A stretch of 5,052 nt of DNA from positions 1 through 5,052 of the forward strand of contig JAGVII010000566.1 of NCBI GenBank assembly GCA_020056155.1. Direction: 5' to 3'. The DNA comes from Afipia sp. GTDB lineage: Bacteria; Pseudomonadota; Alphaproteobacteria; Rhizobiales; Xanthobacteraceae. Of the stretch, positions 1-5,052 are shown piece by piece (within the stretch, counting starts at the first letter, position 1; the number at the start of each line of letters is the position of its first letter). The position numbers were made by a program, and so were the translations under genes. Below the pieces are notes generated by a model. The model was not told the origin of the DNA and did not search any database. It was given only the letters and a program-made list of their open reading frames with translations.

Positions 1-478
1 GACCGGCGTGTTCAGGACCAGCGACAACTTCATCAACATCGCCACCACCGGCGGGCGGATCTGGGAGCGCTTCGCGCAGGCGATCGATGCGCCGGACCTG
101 CTGAAGCACCCGGATTATGCGACCATCGCGCTGCGCTCCAAGAACCGCGATGCCCTCAACGCCGCGATCGGCACATACTTGGCGAAGCGCACCACCGGCG
201 AATGGGTCAATATTCTCAACGATGCCGGCGTGCCGTGCGGCCCTATTTACTCCATCGATCAGGTGTTCGATGACGAGCAGGTCAGGCATCTGGGCATCGC
301 GCAGCAATTGCCGGACGCCGGCAAGCATCTCGTTGGTCAGCCCTTCACGCTGTCGCGCACGCCAAGCCGCATGGCCGCCCGCCCGCCCCTCGCCGGCGAG
401 CAAACCCGCGACGTGCTGACGGAATTTGGTTTCAGTGAACAGGAGATCGCCTCGCTCCAGGAGAGCAAGGTCGTCTGA
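1..478 (+). CDS. CaiB/BaiF family (family III) CoA-transferase, C-terminal fragment
   Basis: This reading frame is open from the left edge (first full codon at 2) to a TGA at 476-478, giving 158 visible residues of a protein that is usually about 400 long. Family III CoA-transferases move CoA between carboxylic acids in the cytoplasm, often to activate a substrate for catabolism. The visible part matches the second half of the family: a TGVFRTSDNFINIA segment at residues 1-14, an AGVPCGPIYSIDQVF segment at 75-89 typical of the small domain, and the usual tail with VGQPFTLSRTPSR (111-123) and LAGEQTRDVLTEFGFS (130-145). The catalytic aspartate belongs to the missing N-terminal half and cannot be checked. 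The GTG at 8 is an internal valine, not a start. A crotonase gene follows on the same strand after 75 nt, so the two may be co-transcribed. The family is clear; the acyl donor and acceptor are unknown. Confidence 0.9.
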   Translation, partial: TGVFRTSDNFINIATTGGRIWERFAQAIDAPDLLKHPDYATIALRSKNRDALNAAIGTYLAKRTTGEWVNILNDAGVPCGPIYSIDQVFDDEQVRHLGIAQQLPDAGKHLVGQPFTLSRTPSRMAARPPLAGEQTRDVLTEFGFSEQEIASLQESKVV

Positions 479-490
479 CATTTATCTAAC

Positions 491-535
491 GCGTATTCTG
501 CTCGCAAAACCGGTACCCACTTTTGCGGAATGCGC
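491..535. repeat. Imperfect palindrome between the CoA-transferase and crotonase genes
   Basis: The spacer holds a two-part inverted repeat. The outer arms 491-498 (GCGTATTC) and 528-535 (GAATGCGC) pair over 8 positions with one G-U. The inner arms 503-509 (CGCAAAA) and 521-527 (TTTTGCG) pair perfectly over 7. The left side has a 4-nt bulge (499-502), and the loop 510-520 contains the self-complementary GGTACC at 512-517. From memory, motifs of the form CGCAAAAcCGGTACCCACTTTTGCG are scattered between genes in Bradyrhizobium-like genomes, so this is probably a dispersed repeat and not a gene-specific operator. It ends 5 nt before the ribosome binding site of the next gene, so a transcript hairpin here could affect translation or protect mRNA ends; that is inference. 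Confidence 0.7.
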
Positions 536-540
536 CAATC

Positions 541-546
541 AAGGAA
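541..546 (+). promoter_or_regulatory. Ribosome binding site that fixes the start at 554
   Basis: AAGGAA lies 7 nt upstream of the ATG at 554. The in-frame ATG at 530 has no comparable purine tract at the right distance, and it sits inside the right arm of the 491-535 palindrome. This makes 554 the better start. Confidence 0.75.
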
Positions 547-553
547 CACGGCT

Positions 554-1345
554 ATGGCTTCGACCGACAAGGTGATCTCCCGCAAGGACGGCAACGTCGG
601 CTATGTGATCTTCAACAATCCCGAGCGCCGCAACGCGATGTCGCTGGAGATGTGGGAAGCCTGCACCCGGCTGATGACCGAATACGCTAGCGACGACGGC
701 ATCCGCGTGGTGGTGCTGGCCGGCGCGGGAGACAAGGCCTTTGTCGCGGGCGCGGACATCTCGAAGTTCGGCGACGAGCGCGCGACCGAGGAAGGCGTCA
801 GGAAGTACAACGAGGCGGTCGAATCCGCCTATGCCAGCGTGCATGAATTTCCGAAGCCGACCATCGCCATGATCCGCGGCTTCTGCGTCGGTGGCGGCAT
901 GGGGCTGGCAAGCTGCTGCGACCTGCGCATCTGTTCGGAGGATGCCCGCTTCGCGGTGCCCGCCGCCAAGCTCGGCCTCGGATACGGCTATCCCGGCGTG
1001 AAGCGGCTGATGGACGTGGTCGGTCCGTCATTCACCAAGGAAATCTTCTTCACGGCGCGGCTGTTCGAGGCGATGGAGGCCGTCGAGATGAGCCTCGTCA
1101 ACCGCATCGTCGAAAATCACGAACTCGAATTCTTCGTGAAGAACTACGCCGCCACGATCGCCGCCAACGCGCCGCTGACGGTGGATTCGATCAAGTTCAT
1201 CGTCGGTGAAGCCTGCAAGGATGAGCTCATGCGCAACATGAAGCGTTGCGAAGAACTGGTCGATGCCTGTTTCAAGAGCGAAGACTACAAGGAAGGCCGC
1301 GCGGCCTTTATGGAAAAGCGCAAGCCGGTGTTCAAGGGACGCTGA
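554..1345 (+). CDS. Crotonase-fold protein (enoyl-CoA hydratase/isomerase family), non-canonical active site
   Basis: This is a 263-residue member of the crotonase superfamily, cytoplasmic enzymes that stabilise an enolate of an acyl-CoA in an oxyanion hole. Its length is normal for the family. The frame also allows ATG 530 (271 residues), but the AAGGAA at 541-546 favours 554. Visible family features are NNPERRNAMS (21-30), the first oxyanion-hole segment AFVAGADISKF (62-72), the second segment GFCVGGGMGLASCCDLRI (109-126), PGVKRL (147-152) and the C-terminal FMEKRKPVFKGR (252-263). Against classical rat/E. coli hydratases, the first catalytic glutamate (GGGCE) is Gly117 and the second (QPE) is Ala137. 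Simple hydratase activity is therefore doubtful; isomerase, hydrolase, decarboxylase or another enolate chemistry is possible. It follows the CoA-transferase gene on the same strand and converges with the BKACE gene. The family is certain; the reaction is not. Confidence 0.92.
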   Translation: MASTDKVISRKDGNVGYVIFNNPERRNAMSLEMWEACTRLMTEYASDDGIRVVVLAGAGDKAFVAGADISKFGDERATEEGVRKYNEAVESAYASVHEFPKPTIAMIRGFCVGGGMGLASCCDLRICSEDARFAVPAAKLGLGYGYPGVKRLMDVVGPSFTKEIFFTARLFEAMEAVEMSLVNRIVENHELEFFVKNYAATIAANAPLTVDSIKFIVGEACKDELMRNMKRCEELVDACFKSEDYKEGRAAFMEKRKPVFKGR

Positions 1346-1392
1346 GAGCGCGAATCGTTCTTAGGCCTCGGAATCTTGATCGTCAGGAAGAA

Positions 1393-1475
1393 CGTCATTG
1401 CGAGCGAAGCGAAGCAATCCAGTCTTAATGAGAAAGAGCTGGATTGCTTCGTCGCTTACGCTCCTCGCAATGACG
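1393..1475. repeat. 83-nt dispersed inverted repeat, copy 1 (well-preserved stem), between convergent genes
   Basis: Left arm 1393-1422 begins CGTCATTGCGAGCGAAGCG and right arm 1439-1475 ends CTCGCAATGACG. The outer 12 bp (1393-1404 with 1464-1475) and the inner 13 bp (1410-1422 with 1439-1451) pair perfectly. They are separated by an asymmetric internal loop and closed by a 16-nt loop (1423-1438). The left arm translates in one frame to the HCERSEAIQ-like string often found in spurious predicted proteins, which is how I recognise it as a widespread intergenic element. A second copy in the same orientation lies at 3187-3269. Lying between two convergent genes, its transcript could act as a shared 3'-end hairpin or terminator, but there is no clear T-tract on either side. 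It encodes no protein of its own that I can support. Confidence 0.88.
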
Positions 1476-1495
1476 ATCTTTGATCGCTGGATGTC

Positions 1496-1514
1496 GGGGC
1501 GCTAAGCGCGCCCC
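1496..1514 (-). terminator. Possible GC-rich stem-loop over the BKACE stop codon
   Basis: GGGGCGC (1496-1502) and GCGCCCC (1508-1514) form a perfect 7-bp stem with a 5-nt loop (1503-1507), overlapping the TAG stop of the BKACE gene. On the - strand it sits exactly at the end of the gene. No run of T follows in that direction, so a factor-independent terminator is only a weak suggestion. The larger inverted repeat just beyond it may matter more. Confidence 0.3.
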
Positions 1515-2380
1515 CGTGCTGCATCCATAGCCTTTAGCTCAAGCCGGACCTCGGCCGTCGCCGCCGGTTCGCCACCAGCCTTGCGAACGCGCCGCACCGC
1601 GTCCCTCACCAGCGCTTCGTTGGTCTGGGCACTTCCCCAGTTGATGTCTTCAAGCCCGACGCGGACGTGGCCGCCGCGCGCCACCGCGTGCGGGATCAAC
1701 GGCGTAATATCGACGCCGAGACCCGCGATCATCCACGGCGCGCCGGGCGCGGCTTCTGCCAGTAGCTCCAGATGAATGTCGAGATATTTCTCGCGCGGCG
1801 GGAAGCCCCAGGCGAACTCGTCCGAAAACATGAAGCGATAGACCGGCGTCGGCGACGGGGGCTCAATCGCCGCGAGCGCTGCCCCGAGCCGTGTGAAACC
1901 CGGCTCGTAGATCGCGTAGCTCGGATGGACATTGTGAGCGCGCGCGATCCGCATGCCTTCCATGATGTCCTCATGCGGATTCATATAGACGCCGCCATGG
2001 GCGAGATCGTCGAACCGTGAAATGTGAACCGAACCCGGATCGATCACCGCCCATTCGATCAGGCCGCGCTTCGCCAGCTCCAGCGTGTGGCCGAACCGAT
2101 TGGTGTTTTGCTCCTGTCCCAATCCCGGGCTTGGGATGGTCGGATAAACGATCACATCCACCTTGGCGCGGATGCCCTCGATGATGCGCGCGTAAATCTC
2201 CCAGTCGTCTTTCTGACGGCCTGTTATCACGTCATAGGCATGGGCATGGATGATGGCTGCGCCGGCCTCGGCGCAGGCGATGCCGTCCGCGACGATCTCC
2301 TCGACCGCGACGGGAATGCCCGGCTGCTTGGCGCGAGTCCATGGCCCGTTCAGCGCCGATTCAATCCACACTTTGGTCAT
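1502..2380 (-). CDS. DUF849 / BKACE family beta-keto acid cleavage enzyme
   Basis: This 292-residue protein belongs to the family that includes Kce (3-keto-5-aminohexanoate cleavage enzyme). These metal-dependent TIM-barrel enzymes condense a beta-keto acid with acetyl-CoA, giving acetoacetate and a new acyl-CoA. Evidence is the HxH metal pair in AAIIHAHAYD (His45, His47), the GGHVRVGLEDINWG segment (236-249) carrying the third ligand Glu244 with Arg240 and Asp245, and the family-typical N-terminal layout NGPWTR...IPVAVEEI. Other pocket motifs look altered: YPTIPS (79-84) where Kce has an ISTGG-type stretch, EWAVIDPGSVH (109-119) for EMATLNAGTLN, and YEPGF (158-162). The start ATG is 4 nt after the stop of the crotonase gene upstream, with a GGGGAAG-like purine tract in the end of that gene, so the two are very likely translated together. 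The fold and metal site are clear; the substrate is unknown, and 'aminohexanoate' naming should not be taken literally. Confidence 0.9.
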   Translation of the reverse strand: MTKVWIESALNGPWTRAKQPGIPVAVEEIVADGIACAEAGAAIIHAHAYDVITGRQKDDWEIYARIIEGIRAKVDVIVYPTIPSPGLGQEQNTNRFGHTLELAKRGLIEWAVIDPGSVHISRFDDLAHGGVYMNPHEDIMEGMRIARAHNVHPSYAIYEPGFTRLGAALAAIEPPSPTPVYRFMFSDEFAWGFPPREKYLDIHLELLAEAAPGAPWMIAGLGVDITPLIPHAVARGGHVRVGLEDINWGSAQTNEALVRDAVRRVRKAGGEPAATAEVRLELKAMDAARGRA

Positions 2381-2384
2381 AGCA

Positions 2385-3161
2385 TCACTTCCCCGTCCAG
2401 ACCGGTTTGCGCTTTTCGGCGAAGGCCGCGAGCCCCTCCTTCGCGTCCTGCGTCATGGCCAGCACGGCAATCTGGGATTCGGTGTAGGCGATGCCCTGAT
2501 CGAACGACATCGAAGCCAGCGCCCGCATGGCATACTTGCCGCGGCGGATCGCGGTCGGCGACTTGTCTGTAATGCGCGACACCAGCCATCCGACCTTGGC
2601 GTCGAGGTCGCCGGCGGGCACCACATGATTGAGAAGTCCCGCGTTCTTCGCCTCCGATGCGGTGAACGGCTCGCCGGTGAAACACCATTCGCGCACCAGA
2701 CGCGGCGGCGCGATGGATTGCAGCAGGCTTAGCACCTGCATCGGAAACACGCCGACTTTCACCTCGGGCAATCCGAACACCACGTCGTCCGACGCCACAG
2801 CCATATCGGTCATACACAACAGCCCGATGCCGCCCGCCATGCAGACGCCGTTGACGCGGGCAATGGTCGGCTTGGTCGCGTTCTGCGCGGTGCGCAGCAT
2901 GTCGGCGTAGGCGAGATTGGGCTGCGAGAGATCGAATGCAAAGCCTGCACCCGGCTGCAAATCGGCGCCGGCGCAGAACGCCTTGGTACCGGTCCCGGTC
3001 AACACGATCACGCGCACATCGTTGTCCTCGTGCGCGCGGCGGTAGCCATCGACGATCCCGGCGATCACCGAGGCATTCAGCGCATTGCGCTTGTCGGGCC
3101 GGTTGATCGTGATCCAGAACGCGTGGCCGCGTTTCTCGTGCAGGACAGTTGCGTCAGACAT
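2385..3161 (-). CDS. Crotonase-fold enoyl-CoA hydratase/isomerase family protein
   Basis: A 258-residue crotonase-superfamily protein of normal length. The start is ATG at 3161 (MSDATVL), preceded by AGAGGA; an in-frame TTG at 3176 would add five residues but lies upstream of that site. Family features are INRPDKRNALN (19-29), the first oxyanion-hole segment AFCAGADL (61-68), the second GVCMAGGIGLLCMTDM (105-120), FGLPEVKVGVFP (129-140) and the C-terminal FAEKRKPVWTGK (247-258). Compared with classical hydratases, the first catalytic glutamate position is Gly113, while the second is kept as Glu133 in LPEVKVG. One acid can suffice in some relatives, so hydratase or isomerase activity is plausible. 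The gene follows the carboxylase on the same strand after 124 nt and is 4 nt ahead of the BKACE gene. By context it could act on an unsaturated CoA ester made by the carboxylase, as methylglutaconyl-CoA hydratase does in leucine breakdown; that is inference. Confidence 0.92.
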   Translation of the reverse strand: MSDATVLHEKRGHAFWITINRPDKRNALNASVIAGIVDGYRRAHEDNDVRVIVLTGTGTKAFCAGADLQPGAGFAFDLSQPNLAYADMLRTAQNATKPTIARVNGVCMAGGIGLLCMTDMAVASDDVVFGLPEVKVGVFPMQVLSLLQSIAPPRLVREWCFTGEPFTASEAKNAGLLNHVVPAGDLDAKVGWLVSRITDKSPTAIRRGKYAMRALASMSFDQGIAYTESQIAVLAMTQDAKEGLAAFAEKRKPVWTGK

Positions 3162-3167
3162 AGCCAA

Positions 3168-3173
3168 TCCTCT
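3168..3173 (-). promoter_or_regulatory. Ribosome binding site that fixes the start at 3161
   Basis: On the - strand the sequence reads AGAGGA followed by 6 nt and then ATG at 3161. The upstream in-frame TTG (3174-3176) adjoins this site on its 5' side, so it cannot use it. The MSDATVL start is therefore preferred. Confidence 0.75.
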
Positions 3174-3186
3174 CAAAATCTCATGA

Positions 3187-3269
3187 CGTCATTGCGAGCG
3201 AAGCGAAGCAATCCAGAGAAGACCTAGCAAGGACTGATCGCGTCGTCGCAAGTTCTCCTCGCAATGACG
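3187..3269. repeat. 83-nt dispersed inverted repeat, copy 2 (right arm decayed)
   Basis: The left 30 nt (3187-3216) are identical to 1393-1422 of copy 1. The terminal 12 nt of the right side (3258-3269, CTCGCAATGACG) are also identical, so the outer 12-bp stem is intact. The inner part of the right arm has changed and no longer pairs with the left arm; the loop sequence is unrelated. Both copies span exactly 83 nt and have the same orientation. This copy lies between the carboxylase and crotonase genes, so it would be read into any shared transcript. It is intergenic and I see no coding capacity in it. Confidence 0.85.
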
Positions 3270-3285
3270 AGTGTTAAATTTCGTT

Positions 3286-5052
3286 CTAAGCCGCGTCCTG
3301 TGCAGGCTCGATCTCTGCGACCACAAATCCGGTCGTGACCTGATCGCCTTCCGCGGCGTTCAGCGCGGTGAGCTTGCCCGAGACGGGCGCCACATGGACA
3401 TGCTGCATCTTCATCGCCTCAAGCACAATCACCGGCGCGCCAGCCGCGACAATGTCTCCCGCCTTGGCCAGCACCGACACCACGCGCCCGTTCATGGACG
3501 CCCGCAGCTTGCCGTCAGATCCGGCATCGCCCGCTTTCATCACGGCGGCATGGGAGAGATCCCACACATGGGACGTGACCCCGGCGAAACTGAAATAGAG
3601 ATTCGTGCCCTCGCGCACGAACGTAGCTGATCCCAGAACCCCGTCGCTTGTGAAAGTGAGCGCATTACCGTCACGCGATCCGAACGTCAGGGCATGTTCT
3701 GATTCCGCGAGCCCAACCCGGAACACGTCGCCACGCTCGCGCCGCACCGTCGGCTCGATGACATGGCCGTCGAGATCGAAACGCATCGGAATGGTATAAC
3801 CATGCGCGAGGCCCAGACGCTGCCGCGCATGAACCGGCCCGATAGCCGAGACATGCACCAGAAGCGCCGCGACGGCGGCATGCAGACCGCCAGCCTTCAC
3901 ACCGATCAGATCGGCCGAATGCTCGTCGATGAACGCTGTGGTCGCCTGCCCCAACGCGAAGGCCGGATGATCGAGGCAGCGCGCAAGGAACGACTGATTG
4001 GTGGTGACGCCCAATGCCGTCATCTGCGCAAGACCCGCCGTCAGCCTGCGCCGCGCCTCATCCCGCGTTGCGCCATGGCTGACGATCTTGGCAATCATCG
4101 AATCGTAGAACGGCGGTATCTCGCCGCCGGATTCCAGTGCATCCTCCACGCGCAGGCCCATTGGCGCGCGCCAGCGCAACATCCGGCCCGACTGCGGCAT
4201 GAAACCGTGCGCGGCATCTTCAGCGCAGAGCCGCACCTCGATGGCATGGCCGGAAAACCTGACCTCGTCCTGAGTCCGCGGCAGTGGCTCGCCGCCCGCC
4301 ACACGCAGCTGCAATTCAACCAGATCGAGGCCTGTGATCGCCTCGGTCACCGGATGCTCGACCTGCAGCCGCGTGTTCATTTCCATGAAGTAGTAATTCC
4401 CCGCGCTATCCAGCAGGAATTCCAGCGTTCCCGCGCCCTCATAGCCGATGGCCTTGACGGCGGCGACGGACGTCGCGCCCATCCGCGCGCGCAGATCAGG
4501 TGAGACCGCGGGCGACGGCGCTTCCTCGATCAGCTTCTGGTGCCGCCGTTGCACCGAGCAATCACGTTCGCCGAGATGGATCGCGTTGCCGTGACGGTCG
4601 CCGAACACCTGGATTTCGATATGGCGCGGCTGCACGATGGCGCGTTCGAGAATCACCTGCGGATCGCCGAACGCATTCTGCGCTTCGGAGCGCGCGGCGC
4701 GGAGCGCATCCGGGAACGCCGCATCATCCGCCACCAGCCGCATGCCGCGCCCGCCGCCGCCGGCAACCGCCTTGATCATCACCGGGAAACCGATGCGCTT
4801 CGCCGCGGTGAGCATCGTCGCGTCGCTCTGGTCCTCGCCCTGATAGCCGGGCACGCAGGGCACGCCCGCCTTCTGCATGATGTCCTTCGCGCCGGCCTTG
4901 TTGCCCATGGCGTGAATCGCCTCGGGCGACGGGCCGATGAACACCAGCCCCGCGTCGCGGCAGGCTTCGGCGAATTCAGCATTCTCCGCGAGAAATCCGT
5001 AACCGGGATGCACCGCATCCGCACCGCTGGCCTTGGCGGCCTCAACGATGGC
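3286..5052 (-). CDS. Biotin-dependent acyl-CoA carboxylase alpha subunit (biotin carboxylase + biotin carrier), N-terminus missing
   Basis: The frame is open from the right edge to a TAG at 3286-3288, giving 588 residues; relatives are about 660-670, so roughly 75-80 N-terminal residues lie outside. The GTG at 5013 is an internal valine of ADAVHPGYGFLAEN, not a start. The subunit carboxylates its own biotin using ATP and bicarbonate, then hands the carboxyl group to a beta subunit acting on an acyl-CoA. In visible numbering: biotin carboxylase core HPGYGFLAEN (about 15-24), ATP-grasp glycine loop GGGGRG (98-103), ERDCSVQRRHQK (162-173), catalytic MEMNTRLQVEHP (223-234), biotin carboxylase C-terminal region to about 350, a linker/BT-like region, and a C-terminal biotinyl domain with LEAMKMQH in which Lys548 (codon 3409-3411) would carry biotin. 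All key residues seen are present. The architecture fits methylcrotonyl-, geranyl- or propionyl-CoA carboxylases. Position beside a crotonase suggests a methylcrotonyl type, but sequence alone does not settle it. Confidence 0.93.
   Translation of the reverse strand, partial: AIVEAAKASGADAVHPGYGFLAENAEFAEACRDAGLVFIGPSPEAIHAMGNKAGAKDIMQKAGVPCVPGYQGEDQSDATMLTAAKRIGFPVMIKAVAGGGGRGMRLVADDAAFPDALRAARSEAQNAFGDPQVILERAIVQPRHIEIQVFGDRHGNAIHLGERDCSVQRRHQKLIEEAPSPAVSPDLRARMGATSVAAVKAIGYEGAGTLEFLLDSAGNYYFMEMNTRLQVEHPVTEAITGLDLVELQLRVAGGEPLPRTQDEVRFSGHAIEVRLCAEDAAHGFMPQSGRMLRWRAPMGLRVEDALESGGEIPPFYDSMIAKIVSHGATRDEARRRLTAGLAQMTALGVTTNQSFLARCLDHPAFALGQATTAFIDEHSADLIGVKAGGLHAAVAALLVHVSAIGPVHARQRLGLAHGYTIPMRFDLDGHVIEPTVRRERGDVFRVGLAESEHALTFGSRDGNALTFTSDGVLGSATFVREGTNLYFSFAGVTSHVWDLSHAAVMKAGDAGSDGKLRASMNGRVVSVLAKAGDIVAAGAPVIVLEAMKMQHVHVAPVSGKLTALNAAEGDQVTTGFVVAEIEPAQDAA

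Noticed and set aside
1..478. Degraded CoA-transferase pseudogene
   Set aside because: The frame is intact up to the window edge and the C-terminal motifs are normal; the missing N-terminus is due to the window cut.
1246..1428. Short + strand reading frame ending in an HCERSEAIQS string
   Set aside because: Its first part overlaps the crotonase gene in another frame and its end is simply the left arm of the 83-nt repeat read as protein; no ribosome binding site.
1393..1475. CRISPR repeat or insertion-sequence end
   Set aside because: Only two copies about 1.8 kb apart with genes between, no regular spacers, no transposase and no target-site duplication; a dispersed intergenic palindrome explains it.
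2024..2572. 182-codon open frame on the + strand across the crotonase/BKACE junction
   Set aside because: Antisense to two well-supported genes, with low-complexity arginine/proline-rich translation at its end.
2377..2817. 146-codon - strand frame overlapping the second crotonase
   Set aside because: A shifted frame of the same gene; the 258-residue crotonase frame carries all conserved motifs without interruption, so this is not evidence of a frameshift.
3030..3227. Short + strand reading frame ending in SLRAKRSNPEKT
   Set aside because: Antisense to the second crotonase, with its end supplied by repeat copy 2; no support as a gene.
3763..4503. Long (246-codon) open frame on the + strand
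   Set aside because: Fully antisense to the carboxylase, whose conserved motifs run through the whole interval. Long opposite-strand open frames are common in GC-rich codons, and the product has no recognisable domain.

Overview
The window looks like a chromosomal catabolic region of a GC-rich alphaproteobacterium, most likely from the Bradyrhizobium / Rhodopseudomonas / Afipia group (order Hyphomicrobiales). This rests on codon use, protein flavour, and two kinds of intergenic palindromic repeat that I associate with those genomes. The taxonomic call is inference; no rRNA or marker gene is present.

Layout. There are five protein genes in two converging groups. On the + strand are the C-terminal part of a family III (CaiB/BaiF) CoA-transferase, cut by the left edge and ending at 478, and a crotonase-fold (enoyl-CoA hydratase/isomerase) protein at 554-1345. 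The 75-nt spacer between them carries an imperfect palindrome at 491-535. On the - strand, read from the right edge leftwards, are a biotin-dependent acyl-CoA carboxylase alpha subunit (3286 to beyond 5052, N-terminus missing), a second crotonase-fold protein (2385-3161), and a DUF849/BKACE-type beta-keto acid cleavage enzyme (1502-2380). The last two are separated by only 4 nt. The groups meet at 1346-1501, which holds a strong 83-nt inverted repeat. A second, partly decayed 83-nt copy lies at 3187-3269 between the carboxylase and the second crotonase gene. The two copies therefore bracket the crotonase-BKACE pair.

How the genes may work together (inference). All five products handle acyl-CoA thioesters or their products: CoA loading of an organic acid (CaiB-type transferase), biotin-dependent carboxylation of an acyl-CoA, hydration or isomerisation of an enoyl-CoA (two crotonases), and cleavage of a beta-keto acid with acetyl-CoA (BKACE). 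This resembles branched-chain acid or isoprenoid breakdown of the leucine/methylcrotonyl-CoA type, but the substrate cannot be fixed from this window. The carboxyltransferase (beta) subunit and any acyl-CoA dehydrogenase are not in view.

Nothing here is an obviously new system. The points most worth a second look are the + strand crotonase, which lacks both acidic catalytic positions of classical hydratases; the BKACE enzyme, which keeps the metal site but appears to have an altered pocket; and the two repeat copies bracketing a two-gene cassette.
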